A stretch of DNA of 64,000 nucleotides from Pseudomonas sp. SL4(2022) (GCF_026625725.1 NZ_CP113060.1:496001-560000); one strand, 5' to 3'; shown: positions 1 to 10,635, counted from the first letter of the stretch. Made by a program: numbers and translations. Notes: generated from the letters alone by a model not told the origin.

Positions 1-1201
<1,201 letters not shown>

Positions 1202-1241
1202 CAACGGCTACGCAATAGGCAAGGCACTTACTCTCGAAATG

Positions 1242-1277
1242 AAAAAGCCCCCGGAGAAATTCCCCCGGGGGCTTTTG
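1242..1277. terminator. Bidirectional intrinsic terminator between ilvY and ilvH
   Basis: The sequence pairs AAAAGCCCCCGG with CCGGGGGCTTTT around a short loop, giving a GC-rich stem flanked by A and T runs on both sides. It sits between the convergent ilvY and ilvIH units and can end transcription from either side. Confidence 0.9.
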
Positions 1278-1297
1278 CTTATATCAGTGCAACGCAA

Positions 1298-1789
1298 TCA
1301 GATACTCAGCACCTTGTCACCGCGGGCAATGCCGGTGACACCACTGCGCACGGTTTCCAGAATAGACGTGGTGCCGATGGCCTGGATAAAGCTATCGAGC
1401 TTATCGCTCGTACCCGCCAGCTGGATGGTGTAGACGCTGCTGGTCACATCGACGATCTGCCCACGAAAGATGTCGGTGGTGCGTTTGACCTCGGCACGCT
1501 GAGCGCCTGTGGCCTTGACCTTGACCAACATCAGCTCGCGCTCGACATGAGCACTTTCTGACAGATCAACCAGCTTGACCACCTCGACCAGCTTGTTGAG
1601 GTTTTTGGTGATCTGCTCGATAACTTCATCATGGCCAACAGTGGTCAGGGTCAGACGCGACAAGGTCGGGTCTTCAGTCGGCGCCACAGTCAGGCTTTCG
1701 ATGTTGTAGTTGCGCTGCGAGAACAGACCGACCACGCGGGACAATGCGCCGGGCTCGTTTTCCAGCAGCAGGGAAATAATGTGTCGCAT
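1298..1789 (-). CDS. ilvH: Acetolactate synthase small (regulatory) subunit
   Basis: Regulatory subunit of acetohydroxyacid synthase III; it binds valine through its ACT domain and stimulates the large subunit. The 163-residue length is normal for IlvH. The ACT domain occupies about residues 2-78 (MRHIISLLLENEPGALSRVV, with IESLTVAPTEDPTLSRLTL). The C-terminal half contains VERELMLVKVKA and IVDVTSSVYTIQLAG. The frame is open ten codons further upstream, but that would overlap ilvI; the ATG at 1789 begins two bases after the ilvI stop, so the two are transcribed together and probably translationally coupled. Confidence 0.96.
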   Translation of the reverse strand: MRHIISLLLENEPGALSRVVGLFSQRNYNIESLTVAPTEDPTLSRLTLTTVGHDEVIEQITKNLNKLVEVVKLVDLSESAHVERELMLVKVKATGAQRAEVKRTTDIFRGQIVDVTSSVYTIQLAGTSDKLDSFIQAIGTTSILETVRSGVTGIARGDKVLSI

Positions 1790-1791
1790 GA

Positions 1792-3516
1792 TTAGGTACG
1801 CTCCGTCTTGCTCAGCCACATATCGCGCATTGCACCGTCTTTGATCTGCATCGGGTAGACGTGCTCACTGGTATCAACCTGGATGTCGAGGAACACCAGG
1901 CGATCCTTCATCGCAAAAGCCTCTTCCATCTTCGGTTTGAGGTCCTTGAGATCAGTGATGCGGATACCAACATGACCATAGGCTTCGGCCAGTTTGACGA
2001 AGTCCGGCAACGACTCCATGTAGGAGTGCGAGTGACGACTGCTATACATCATGTCCTGCCACTGACGCACCATACCCAGCGCGCCGTTGTTCAGGTTGAC
2101 GATCTTCACCGGCAAACCGTATTGCAGGCAGGTCGACAGTTCCTGAATGTTCATCTGGATGCTGCCTTCACCGGTAACACAGGCTACCTCTTCATCAGGG
2201 AAGCTCAACTTCACCCCCATGGCGGCCGGGAAGCCGAAGCCCATGGTGCCCAGACCACCGGAGTTGATCCAGCGATTCGGCTTGTTGAAGCGGTAGTACT
2301 GCGCGGCGAACATTTGGTGCTGACCAACGTCCGAGGTCACAAAGGCATCGCCCTTCGTCACTTCAGAGAGCATCTCAACCACAGCCTGCGGCTTGATAAC
2401 GCTACCGTCACCCTCGTTATAGGGGAACAGACGACCGCTGCCACGCCATTCGTCAATCTGCTTCCACCAGCTCGCCAAAGCATCCTTGTTCAGCTGCTCA
2501 CCGATCTCTTTGAGGATGGCGACCATCTCGGTCATCACGCTATCAACCGGGCCAACGATTGGAATATCGGCCTTGATGGTCTTGGAGATGGAGGCTGGAT
2601 CGATATCGATGTGAATGATCTTGGCATTCGGGCAGAACTTGCTCGCCCCGTTGATCACCCGGTCATCAAACCGCGCACCCACTGCCAGAATCACATCAGC
2701 ATGGTGCATCGCCAGGTTAGCGGTGTAGCTGCCATGCATACCAAGCATGCCGAGGAACTGACGATCAGTGCCGGGATAGCCACCCAATCCCATCAGGGTA
2801 TTGGTGACGGGCAGATTAAGCATTTGCGCCAACTCAGTCAGCGGCGCTGCAGCACCGCCCATGATCACACCGCCACCGGAGTAGACGATTGGACGCTTGG
2901 CCGCCAGCAACAGCTCGGCCGCCTTGCGGATCTGCCCGGAGTGACCGCGTAGCGCAGGGCTGTAGGAGCGCAGCTTGACCTTCTTCGGATAGACGTACTC
3001 GAACTTTTCAGCCGGGTTGGTCATGTCCTTGGGAATATCCACAACCACCGGGCCTGGACGGCCGGATTGCGCCAAGTAGAAGGCTTTCTTCAGGACTTCC
3101 GGGATTTCCGAGGCATGCTTGATCATGAAACTGTGCTTCACGATCGGCCGAGAGATACCGATCATGTCGGTTTCCTGAAAGGCGTCGGTGCCGACCATGT
3201 TGCTGGGCACCTGGCCCGACAGCACCACCATCGGAATGGAATCCATGTAGGCAGTGGCAATACCGGTGATGGCATTGGTTGCGCCAGGGCCAGAGGTCAC
3301 CAGCACCACACCGGCTTTACCGGTGGCACGGGCATAACCATCAGCCATATGAGTTGCGGCCTGCTCGTGACGAACCAGGATGTGATTCACTTCCGGTTCT
3401 TTAAACAGGGCATCGTAGATATGCAGCAGAGCACCGCCCGGGTACCCATAGATGTTCTTAACGCCTTCGTCACGCAAAAAGCGGACGACCATTTCAGCGC
3501 CGGATAAAAGCTCCAC
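1792..3516 (-). CDS. ilvI: Acetolactate synthase large (catalytic) subunit
   Basis: Thiamine-diphosphate enzyme that condenses two pyruvates, or pyruvate and 2-oxobutyrate, in the first shared step of branched-chain amino-acid synthesis. The 574-residue protein carries the catalytic glutamate (E51 in [20 protein letters not shown]), the Pyr domain, a central FAD-binding domain and the C-terminal ThDP/Mg site with TGEGSIQMN. The frame is open 71 codons further upstream, but homology begins at [18 protein letters not shown]. That points to the GTG at 3516-3514, which is preceded by an AGAGGTG ribosome-binding site. It forms an operon with ilvH. Confidence 0.95.
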   Translation of the reverse strand: MELLSGAEMVVRFLRDEGVKNIYGYPGGALLHIYDALFKEPEVNHILVRHEQAATHMADGYARATGKAGVVLVTSGPGATNAITGIATAYMDSIPMVVLSGQVPSNMVGTDAFQETDMIGISRPIVKHSFMIKHASEIPEVLKKAFYLAQSGRPGPVVVDIPKDMTNPAEKFEYVYPKKVKLRSYSPALRGHSGQIRKAAELLLAAKRPIVYSGGGVIMGGAAAPLTELAQMLNLPVTNTLMGLGGYPGTDRQFLGMLGMHGSYTANLAMHHADVILAVGARFDDRVINGASKFCPNAKIIHIDIDPASISKTIKADIPIVGPVDSVMTEMVAILKEIGEQLNKDALASWWKQIDEWRGSGRLFPYNEGDGSVIKPQAVVEMLSEVTKGDAFVTSDVGQHQMFAAQYYRFNKPNRWINSGGLGTMGFGFPAAMGVKLSFPDEEVACVTGEGSIQMNIQELSTCLQYGLPVKIVNLNNGALGMVRQWQDMMYSSRHSHSYMESLPDFVKLAEAYGHVGIRITDLKDLKPKMEEAFAMKDRLVFLDIQVDTSEHVYPMQIKDGAMRDMWLSKTERT

Positions 3517-3535
3517 GTTGTTCACCTCTAAAACG

Positions 3536-3564
3536 CCAGAAAACCGTCCAACAGAGGGACGGCC
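3536..3564 (-). terminator. Attenuator-like intrinsic terminator in the ilvI leader
   Basis: On the minus strand CCGTCC pairs with GGACGG (3562-3557 with 3549-3544) around a seven-base loop and is followed at once by TTTT and then TCTGGCGTTTT. The hairpin lies about 28 bases upstream of the ilvI start, with the ribosome-binding site just after it. A terminator ahead of the first structural gene of an amino-acid operon is the arrangement expected of attenuation. No obvious leader peptide rich in Ile, Val and Leu codons was found, so the sensing mechanism is open. Confidence 0.65.
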
Positions 3565-3781
3565 TAAGATAGGTTTACTGTCAGCAGAGCATGAGCGACG
3601 GTGGTCGCCGACTACGTCAGCTACTACTGAGCAAGTATTGGGAAAGTCCCTTGGTGTTGCGGGATTTTCCCACCCAGCGCGAGGTAACGCGTTGCGGGTG
3701 TAACAGGTCGGCGCGGGTGTGCACCTCATGTCTACTGAGCTAAAGCCTGCTTGCGGCGGACTCCACTACAGTGAGCGTGGA

Positions 3782-3810
3782 ATTGTTGAGATTCGGCGCG
3801 GCCAAGTCAA
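3782..3810 (-). promoter_or_regulatory. Candidate ilvIH promoter
   Basis: On the minus strand TTGACT (3810-3805) and AACAAT (3787-3782) are separated by 17 bases, a fair sigma-70 match. Transcription from here would give a leader of about 260 nucleotides before ilvI, long enough for the terminator at 3564-3536 to act as an attenuator. The 406-bp gap between ilvI and the DUF4124 gene holds this leader and the DUF4124 promoter; no other gene was seen. Confidence 0.4.
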
Positions 3811-3922
3811 GCAATCCGTGACTGAATCTGCAATCTTCTGCTGTGACGCAGCGCAGGATGACGATTCAAACATTTTGGTTATAGTAGTGAGCAGGCACCG
3901 CAGCTCAACATAAGGAAACCGC

Positions 3923-4366
3923 ATGCGCCGCATGATGATCACCAGCAGCTTGATGCTCGCCATGAGCGCCACCGCAATGGCCAGTCAGGTTTACAAGTGG
4001 GTCGACGCCAAGGGCGTGACACACTTCAGCGCGCAGCCCCCGCAGGGGCAAGAGGCGACCAGCATCAATACCGCCGTGCCGGCCCCCAAGCCAGCAGCCA
4101 ACGAAGAACCGAAACCCGCACCGACATTCGAAAGCATTGCGAACCCCGAACAGGCGGCGATTGACGAAAAAGTTAAGAAGGACGTTGCCACCAAGGAAGC
4201 CGAACGCAAAAAATATTGTGAGAACGTGCGCACCAATCTGGCGCAACTGCAGAACAATCCACGCCTGAGCATGGAAGTGGACGGTGAAGTGCGCCGCCTG
4301 ACTGAAGACGAACGCCAAGCACGCATCAGCGAAACGCAGAAGTCGATTACCGACAACTGCGAGTGA
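3923..4366 (+). CDS. DUF4124 domain-containing secreted protein
   Basis: Small exported protein of 147 residues. A signal peptide (MRRMMITSSLMLAMSATAMA) is followed by the DUF4124 core QVYKWVDAKGVTHFSAQPPQ, the diagnostic Y-K-W-x-D-x-x-G-x-x-H/Y-F-S-x-x-P pattern. A proline- and charge-rich middle and a C-terminal segment with two cysteines (KKYCENVRTNLAQL and ITDNCE) follow. The ATG is preceded by TAAGGAAACC. Proteins of this family are common in pseudomonads, usually periplasmic and of unknown function. It converges on the yqcC-lpoP-mrcB operon. Confidence 0.9.
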   Translation: MRRMMITSSLMLAMSATAMASQVYKWVDAKGVTHFSAQPPQGQEATSINTAVPAPKPAANEEPKPAPTFESIANPEQAAIDEKVKKDVATKEAERKKYCENVRTNLAQLQNNPRLSMEVDGEVRRLTEDERQARISETQKSITDNCE

Positions 4367-4381
4367 AATAATAGGCGCGAC

Positions 4382-4714
4382 TCAGGTCGCGCCAGCAATC
4401 AACTGATCGAAGTCACCCAACAGCCTGATCAACTCCCGTGCACGCTTCATCTCACCCTGATAAACCTGTTCGGCCATTGGCTGGATGCCAGATGCTGTCG
4501 GCAAGGTAGCTGCAGACTCGAGCAACTGCTTCATGCGCGGCAGGAAAATCCACTGTAACCACTGCTCAAACGCCAGAGTATCAACACAGAACGGCTGTTG
4601 ACTGGCCAGCGCCTCAGCCGCTGGCGACTGTTCGCTCCACCAGTTCTGCAGGCGCAATTCACGCTCGATCAGCAGCAACTGCTCCGCCAGCAACGGGATA
4701 CGCGCATCCATCAC
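4382..4714 (-). CDS. YqcC family protein
   Basis: Small cytoplasmic protein of 110 residues matching the YqcC/DUF446 family. Recognisable parts are LLLIERELRLQNWW near the N-terminus, then QPFCVDTLAFEQWLQWIFLP, and the C-terminal YQGEMKRARELIRLLGDFDQ. It is all-helical with a conserved tryptophan-rich face; its molecular role is unknown. Its ATG overlaps the lpoP stop by four bases (ATGA), so it is the third gene of the mrcB-lpoP-yqcC operon. The same order occurs in P. aeruginosa. Confidence 0.88.
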   Translation of the reverse strand: MMDARIPLLAEQLLLIERELRLQNWWSEQSPAAEALASQQPFCVDTLAFEQWLQWIFLPRMKQLLESAATLPTASGIQPMAEQVYQGEMKRARELIRLLGDFDQLIAGAT

Positions 4715-5403
4715 AAGCTGACTCTCGCCTGCTCACGGGCTTGCGCTGCGCCCGCCGTATCACCTTGACGCTCACGAGCCTGAGCTATCAGGTTCCATAG
4801 ACTGGCCTGCAACGCTGGACGCCCACTGGCATAGCTCAAACCACGCCGGGCAAACTGTTCGGCCTGCGCGGCATCACCTTGCGCCAGACGTACCTCTGCC
4901 AGGCGGTAGAGCACCTGCGGCTCACGCGGAGCAATCCGCTGGGCACGCTCCAGACTCGAGGCAGCGCCATTCAGATCGCCACCACCCTGTTGTTGCTGAG
5001 CGGTGGTCAGCAGGGCGAGCACCGGACCATCCAGCTGTTCGTCCATGGCCAGGCCACTACTGGGAATTCCGCTGGGTGCCGGCGCAACATAACCACCCTG
5101 GGTAGCCGGCGGCGTGGCTCTCCAAGGCTGGCTCGACGCACCGACATCCAGTGGCGCGTTACCGGCCGGGAAGGATTGAATCGGCGTAGTTGTGCCACCC
5201 CCTGGAACCATCACCACCACACCGGAATCTTCCGGCAATGCTTTCACCTGAGGCGTTGCGGCCGGGTAACCGGTAGCAGCAGAAGCCTGACCGGAAGAGA
5301 CTGAAGAACCGCCCTCAACCACAGGAATCGAACCGCGCGGCACACTGCTGCAACCCGCGAGAACCAAAGTGGCCGTTACAGCAGGAATCAACCATTTATT
5401 CAC
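4711..5403 (-). CDS. lpoP: TPR lipoprotein, probable PBP1b activator LpoP
   Basis: Outer-membrane lipoprotein predicted to activate the peptidoglycan synthase encoded just upstream. The mature protein begins at C18 after a lipobox (TATLVLAGC), then has a long Gly/Ser/Pro/Gln-rich linker (about residues 19-130) and a C-terminal TPR region (PREPQVLYRLAEVRLAQGDA onward). Length is 230 residues. The frame is open from a GTG at 5418, but the GTG at 5403 follows AGAGGG at proper spacing and puts the charged N-region directly before the hydrophobic core. LpoP of P. aeruginosa is the TPR lipoprotein encoded next to ponB/mrcB and takes the role of E. coli LpoB. The assignment rests on synteny and architecture. 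Confidence 0.82.
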   Translation of the reverse strand: MNKWLIPAVTATLVLAGCSSVPRGSIPVVEGGSSVSSGQASAATGYPAATPQVKALPEDSGVVVMVPGGGTTTPIQSFPAGNAPLDVGASSQPWRATPPATQGGYVAPAPSGIPSSGLAMDEQLDGPVLALLTTAQQQQGGGDLNGAASSLERAQRIAPREPQVLYRLAEVRLAQGDAAQAEQFARRGLSYASGRPALQASLWNLIAQARERQGDTAGAAQAREQARVSL

Positions 5404-5418
5404 AACACACCCTCTCAC

Positions 5419-7737
5419 TTAATCCAACCAGCCGCGTACCCAATCCATCACCTCATTGGCCGGCGCCTGAATGCCACAGCCAAGCCCAGCAGCGGGTTGG
5501 CTGCCGCGAATATAAGGCATCTGTACCGCATTCGGACAACTCGGATCAGTGCCCTGTCCACTACTGGTATCGATCCAAGCCTGCACCACATTCTCCGGCA
5601 CCGGCATGTCCAACGGCAACGGATCGGCCTTGCGCATAAAATCCGTCCACACCTGCAACGCCCCTGTGGCGCCAGTCAACGGCGTAGGCCCGTTGTCATC
5701 ACGACCCAGCCAGACCACCGCCAGAACATCCTGACTGAAGCCGGCAAACCAGCTGTCTCGCGAGTCGTTACTGGTGCCAGTCTTGCCGGCCAGCGCCAGC
5801 GAGCGCGGCAACTGACCGTATACCGAGCGCCCTGTGCCCTCAGACATCGTGCGCCGCATGGCATTCTGCAGCAGGTAGATGGCACCACTGTCGAAACGCT
5901 GCTGAATTTGAAACGGATAGCGCTTGAGGGGCTGCCCGTCTGCTGTGAGCACATTGCGGATACTGCGCAAGGGCGTATTGAAGCCGCCATTTGCCAGTGT
6001 CTGGTACATGTTGGCAACGCTCATCGGACTCAAGCCACCCGCTCCCAACAACATAGAGGGATAAGCCGGCCACTCCTGCTCGACACCCAGACGACTGAGG
6101 GTCTTCAGCACTTCCGGCACACCGATTTCCAGCCCCAGCTTGGCAGTCGAGAGGTTGTAAGAGTTAACCAGCCCCTGATACAGGTAAATCGTGCCATGAG
6201 CCTTGCGGTCATAATTCTGCGGGCTCCAAACCTGGCCGTTCTGGCCTTTGATGGAGAACGGCTGATCTTCAAGCAAACTGGTCAGGGTGTACTGACTCGG
6301 TCGCTCGAGTGCGGTCAGGTAGATCGCCGGCTTGATCAACGAGCCGATCGGCCGTACCGCATCCAGCGCCCGGTTGAACCCAGCAAAGCGCGGCTGACGG
6401 CTACCTATGATGGCCTGCACCTCGCCACTTTCCGGGCTGGTCACGACCATGCCCGCCTCAACCTGGTCGACCCCCTTACGCCCGGATAAACGTTTGAGGC
6501 TGTCCGCCAGAGCACTTTCCGCCTTGAGCTGCAAAATCGGGTCGAAGCTGGTGAAAATGCGCAGGCCTTCTTCGGTCAGATCCTGCTCCTGGTAATCTTC
6601 GCGCAACTGACGCTTGACGAGATCGAGAAAAGCCGGAAATGAACTGTCCGCCAGACTGCCTCGACGGGTGATACCCAGCGGCTTCTGTTTCGCGGCGCTC
6701 ACATCTGCCGCACTGACAACACCCTGCTCTGCCAGCACATCCAGCACCAGATTACGGCGCTCCAGTGCACGCTCCGGGTTACGCCGCGGGTTGTAGTAGG
6801 TCGGCCCCTTGACCATACCGACCAGCAGGGCGACCTGATCAAGCTTCAGCTCGGAGAGGGGCTGGCTGAAGAAATACTGGCTGGCCAGACCAAAGCCATG
6901 CACCGCGCGCTGGCCATCCTGACCGAGGAAAACCTCGTTGAGGTAGGCTTCAAGAATGTCCTTCTTGTCGTAATGCAGCTCAAGCAAAACGGCCATCATG
7001 GCTTCGGTGGCCTTGCGCGAGAGGCTGCGCTCATTGGTCAAATAGAAGTTCTTTACCAACTGCTGAGTCAGGGTACTGCCGCCCTGACGCAGCTGACCGG
7101 CGGTGGCGTTGATCCAAACCGCACGGGCGATACCCTTGGGCGACACACCAAAGTGATTGAAGAACTCACGATCCTCGATCGCCACCAGGGTTTCAACCAG
7201 ATAAGGCGGCACCTGCTCCAGCTTGATCAGCACGCGGTCTTCCTGATGCGCTGGGTACAACCCGCCGATCAGCAGCGGCTCAAGGCGCGCCACAGCTAGG
7301 TTGCCACCGCCAGCCTGAGTCAGCCCAGCAACGTAATCGCCGGAAAAACGCACACGCACACGCTGTGAAGGCTCCGCGCTTTCATAGAACTGGAAGCCAC
7401 GCGAATGCAGCTCGATGTTATTGCCCGCTACCGAAACGCCACCGGGACCGACCACCGTGTTTTCCCGGCGATAGCCCAGGGCATCCAGCTCCTTGAGGAA
7501 GTCATCCTTGGCCAGCTTCTGCCCCACGAACAGTTCCAGCGGCCGAGCGTAGACCTTGGCGGGCACGGTCCAGCGCTTGCCGGAGAATTTCTCCTGGACC
7601 ACAGCATCGAGATAAACCGCAAACACGGCGAGCACCACCAGACCGACCAGGCTGAGCTTGAGAGCCCAGCCCAGCCAAGGGCGCATACCGCCGGTGCGGC
7701 GTTTAGAACGGGGACGGGAAGATCGGGTACGAGTCAT
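5419..7737 (-). CDS. mrcB: Bifunctional penicillin-binding protein 1B
   Basis: Class A PBP that polymerises and cross-links peptidoglycan at the inner membrane; 772 residues. A basic cytoplasmic tail is followed by one membrane segment (about residues 27-48), a UB2H-like domain (RPLELFVGQKLAKDDFLKEL), and the glycosyltransferase domain with catalytic E188 (VAIEDREFFNHFG) and RQGGSTLTQQLVKNFYL. The transpeptidase domain has S466-x-x-K469 (GSLIKP), S526-Y-N528 and K652-T-G. First gene of the mrcB-lpoP-yqcC operon; lpoP starts 15 bases after its stop. A TATAAT hexamer lies only about eight bases before the ATG. Confidence 0.97.
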   Translation of the reverse strand: MTRTRSSRPRSKRRTGGMRPWLGWALKLSLVGLVVLAVFAVYLDAVVQEKFSGKRWTVPAKVYARPLELFVGQKLAKDDFLKELDALGYRRENTVVGPGGVSVAGNNIELHSRGFQFYESAEPSQRVRVRFSGDYVAGLTQAGGGNLAVARLEPLLIGGLYPAHQEDRVLIKLEQVPPYLVETLVAIEDREFFNHFGVSPKGIARAVWINATAGQLRQGGSTLTQQLVKNFYLTNERSLSRKATEAMMAVLLELHYDKKDILEAYLNEVFLGQDGQRAVHGFGLASQYFFSQPLSELKLDQVALLVGMVKGPTYYNPRRNPERALERRNLVLDVLAEQGVVSAADVSAAKQKPLGITRRGSLADSSFPAFLDLVKRQLREDYQEQDLTEEGLRIFTSFDPILQLKAESALADSLKRLSGRKGVDQVEAGMVVTSPESGEVQAIIGSRQPRFAGFNRALDAVRPIGSLIKPAIYLTALERPSQYTLTSLLEDQPFSIKGQNGQVWSPQNYDRKAHGTIYLYQGLVNSYNLSTAKLGLEIGVPEVLKTLSRLGVEQEWPAYPSMLLGAGGLSPMSVANMYQTLANGGFNTPLRSIRNVLTADGQPLKRYPFQIQQRFDSGAIYLLQNAMRRTMSEGTGRSVYGQLPRSLALAGKTGTSNDSRDSWFAGFSQDVLAVVWLGRDDNGPTPLTGATGALQVWTDFMRKADPLPLDMPVPENVVQAWIDTSSGQGTDPSCPNAVQMPYIRGSQPAAGLGCGIQAPANEVMDWVRGWLD

Positions 7738-7855
7738 GGCGCGGCATTATACGCACTTTGCCCACTTGCCAGCAGGCCGCCGCTACGGTTTGCAGACTGG
7801 CCTTGAGCGGCCATAATGGACGCCTCTTATTTCAGTACAACGCCAAGGATCGCCC
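7738..7855. promoter_or_regulatory. Divergent promoters of mrcB and the APH/ATPase gene
   Basis: On the minus strand a perfect TATAAT (7750-7745) lies about eight bases from the mrcB ATG. On the plus strand CATAAT (7812-7817) lies about 40 bases upstream of the GTG at 7856. Neither has a convincing -35 hexamer at 17 bases. If the minus-strand -10 is used, the mrcB transcript would be almost leaderless. Confidence 0.4.
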
Positions 7856-9418
7856 GTGAGCCAAGCTCTGATCGCCGCATTGCAAAACCCGGCACTCTAC
7901 CCTCATCCGGTGGAGCAGTTTCAGGTCATCGAAACCCATATTTCCTGGGTGATACTCACCGGCCCCTTCGCTTACAAAATCAAGAAACCAGTGAATTTCG
8001 GCTTTCTCGATTTCACCGAATTAAGCGCCCGCGAGCACTTCTGCAAGGAAGAGCTGCGCCTCAATCAGCGCCTGACTCAAGGCCTTTACCTGGACGTGCT
8101 GCCGATCAGCGGCAGTGTCGAGGCACCACAACTCGGCGGTAGCGGAACGGCCATCGAGTATGTGCTGAAAATGCGCCAGTTCCCGCAAAGCCAATTGCTC
8201 AGTGATGTACAGGCACGCGGTGAATTGACTGAAGCGCACATCGACGACCTGGCCAAGCAGATCGCAGACTTCCATGGCACCACACCTGCCGTGGCAAGCA
8301 GCCATGCGTTGTGCTCGCCAGACGCCATCGTTGCGCCAATGCGGCAGAACTTCGAGCAGATCCGCCCACTGCTCAATGATGCCGCCGACCTGCAGCAGCT
8401 GGCGGCTCTGCAAGACTGGACCGAAGCCACCTACACCCGCCTGGAGCCACTGCTTGCCGAACGTGCCAACAGTGGCTCGATCCGCGAATGTCATGGCGAC
8501 ATCCACCTGGGCAACGCCACCCTGCTCGACGGCCAGGTCGTGCTGTTCGATTGCATCGAATTCAACGAGCCATTCCGCCTGATCGATATCGCCTCGGACG
8601 CGGCCTTCCTCGCCATGGATCTGGAAGACCGTGGCCTCAAGGCGCATGCCTGGCGCTTCATCAATGCCTGGCTGGAGCACACCGGTGATTACGCAGCACT
8701 GGAGTTGCTGAATTTCTACAAGGCCTACCGCGCCCTGGTACGCGCCAAAGTCGCGCTGTTCAGCCTGGCCCATCAGACCGATGCGGTGCAAAAAGCCGTA
8801 ACCCTGCGCCAATACCGTAACTACGCCAACCTGGCGGAAAGCTACAGCGCCATCCCCTCTTGTTTCCTGGCTATCACCCACGGTGTTTCTGCCGTGGGAA
8901 AAAGCCATGTGGCCATGCGCCTGGTCGAGGCACTGGGTGCTATTCGACTGCGTTCGGATGTAGAGCGCAAGCGACTGTTCGGCGAACAGTCGCTTGCAGA
9001 CCTCGGCAAGTTGAGCGCCGGCATCTACACCCAGAACGCCAGCGCCACCACTTACCAGCGCCTGCACCAACTCGCCAAAGCGACCCTGCATGCCGGGTTT
9101 CCAGTAATCATCGACGCCACTTACCTCAAGCAGGCACAGCGCGAGGCAGCCAGTCAGGTGGCCGAAGCCTGCGGCGTTCCCTTCATCATTCTGGAGTGCA
9201 GCGCCCCTGACGAAGTTATCGCCAGTTGGCTGGAGCAGCGCAAAGCCGCTGGTAGCGACCCATCCGATGCCACCATGGATGTTGTGCTCGCACAAAAGGC
9301 GAGCCGCGAAGCACTGAGTGACGGTGAACTGCTGCACAGCAAGCGTGTCGACACCCACGAAAGCGCCAGCCTGGACACCCTGATCGCGCGCATTCGCCAA
9401 CGCCTTCCGGGAATCTGA
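7856..9418 (+). CDS. Fused aminoglycoside phosphotransferase-like / P-loop kinase protein
   Basis: Two-domain cytoplasmic protein of 520 residues. The first domain (about residues 30-310) has the kinase-like HGDxxxxN catalytic loop (CHGDIHLGNATLLDG) and the metal-binding FDCIEF. The second (about 340-515) is a P-loop kinase with Walker A THGVSAVGKSHVAMRL, an R-x-D-x-x-R motif (RLRSDVERKRLFG) and an IIDATYL strand. This architecture is annotated in many proteobacteria as bifunctional aminoglycoside phosphotransferase/ATP-binding protein; the substrate is unknown and drug resistance is not implied. The start is a GTG preceded by AAGGAT. Neighbours give no pathway link. Confidence 0.85.
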   Translation: MSQALIAALQNPALYPHPVEQFQVIETHISWVILTGPFAYKIKKPVNFGFLDFTELSAREHFCKEELRLNQRLTQGLYLDVLPISGSVEAPQLGGSGTAIEYVLKMRQFPQSQLLSDVQARGELTEAHIDDLAKQIADFHGTTPAVASSHALCSPDAIVAPMRQNFEQIRPLLNDAADLQQLAALQDWTEATYTRLEPLLAERANSGSIRECHGDIHLGNATLLDGQVVLFDCIEFNEPFRLIDIASDAAFLAMDLEDRGLKAHAWRFINAWLEHTGDYAALELLNFYKAYRALVRAKVALFSLAHQTDAVQKAVTLRQYRNYANLAESYSAIPSCFLAITHGVSAVGKSHVAMRLVEALGAIRLRSDVERKRLFGEQSLADLGKLSAGIYTQNASATTYQRLHQLAKATLHAGFPVIIDATYLKQAQREAASQVAEACGVPFIILECSAPDEVIASWLEQRKAAGSDPSDATMDVVLAQKASREALSDGELLHSKRVDTHESASLDTLIARIRQRLPGI

Positions 9419-9502
9419 TTGACACATAGGACGTAGTACTGCTGGAAGCAGACTGCGCCACGGCTTCTATACTTGGAGTAAGCCCCAACACGGAGATAGC
9501 CC

Positions 9503-9847
9503 ATGAGCCAGCCCAAACAGTTGGACAATCCACTGTACGCACTGATTCACAATGAAAAAGTATCGGCATTCAATGCGCAGAAGCCTAAAGACACCGTCGT
9601 TGATTTGAGCGACGGTGACTTTCGCGGACTGGATCTACGTGCTCTTGATGCGCACGGCATCAATTTCACCAACGCCTACTTCCGCGGTGCCGACTTGCGT
9701 GGCCTGGATCTGCGCTACTCTCAACTTGAAGGTGCCAGTATTGCCCATGCGCAAATATCAGGAGCCTACTTCCCTGTCGAACTGACCGCAGATGAAATCC
9801 TCATGTCCGTAAACTTTGGTACACGCCTGCGCTACAAGACACGGTAA
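9503..9847 (+). CDS. Pentapeptide repeat protein
   Basis: Small protein of 114 residues. The central half shows the A(D/N)LXX pattern in register: DLSDGDFRGLDLRALDAHGI, then NFTNAYFRGADLRGLDLRYS, then QLEGASIAHAQISGAYF, which should fold as a short right-handed quadrilateral helix. No signal peptide is present. The ATG follows an upstream GGAG. Function is unknown. The decayed methyltransferase begins directly after its stop. Confidence 0.85.
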   Translation: MSQPKQLDNPLYALIHNEKVSAFNAQKPKDTVVDLSDGDFRGLDLRALDAHGINFTNAYFRGADLRGLDLRYSQLEGASIAHAQISGAYFPVELTADEILMSVNFGTRLRYKTR

Positions 9848-9849
9848 GC

Positions 9850-10635
9850 ATCAACGTCAGCCAACTTTTCGGCGCGCTGGCAGCCGCTTACCCCACTTTT
9901 CGCCCGCATTATCCAGCACACATATCTGCCTGGATGGCAGCCCGACCCCCACAGTGCCTGCTCGCCTTGGACATCGCTTACGGCAATGGCCAGGCAAGTT
10001 ATCTGCGGTTAGAACACTTGGAGCAGGTTCTGACATGCAATCGCAGTATTGAACAACTGCAGGCAAGCCGAACACGCTCACATGTGCAGCTCTTTGCGAC
10101 GCACGCACAGGCCGAGCCATTAACCAACCAAAGTATCAACCTGATGGTGATTGCGCAGGCATTGCATGGGTTCGCCACCCCGGTCTTTTTCAAGAATATG
10201 CACCGCCTGCTCAAACCTGGCGTGATCGACTGTGCTTAGTGTTACGGCCCGCTGCGCATCAACGCAGGGCTGGATGAACTGATCGACCATATTTACTGGC
10301 AAACGCTGGACGATTTCTGGCCGGCAGGTCGGGCCAGTGTTGATGCGGGTTACCGTGATATGCCCAATCCCTTTAGCGGACTGAAACCAACGAGCTCATC
10401 CGTCCAAAAATACTGGTCACTGGATCAATTACAGGGGTATCTGCGGACGTGATCAGCATTGCAGCGCTATGTACAACACCACAGCCAAAACCCGTTGCAG
10501 CAACTAGAGCCTGAGACTCGCAGAACCTGCGGGTATACCAGGCAACCACACTTTATCCAGTGGCCGCTACACTTTCTTGCAGGTACGCCAAACTGCCCTA
10601 TCCGCACGACTGCCCAGCAGCGCAAGGAGGCCTAA
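9850..10635 (+). pseudogene. Decayed class I SAM-dependent methyltransferase
   Basis: Translation in one frame from 9847 gives a recognisable methyltransferase of the trans-aconitate/UbiE-like group: LFGALAAAYPTFRPHYPAHI, then ALDIAYGNGQASY (degenerate SAM-binding motif I), INLMVIAQALHGF and LLKPGVIDCA. The frame is broken by TAG at 10237 and TGA at 10450, yet homology continues after each (CYGPLRINAGLDELIDHIYW, YWSLDQLQGYLRT, then SALQRYVQHH and WPLHFLAGTP) to a TAA at 10633. At both stops the family normally has Trp, so each is explained by a one-base TGG change. No start codon remains near the 5' end. The final stop overlaps the next ATG. Confidence 0.85.

Noticed and set aside
8021..9427. 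A 468-codon open frame on the minus strand
   Set aside because: Antisense to the APH/P-loop protein, which shows intact catalytic motifs; typical high-GC shadow.
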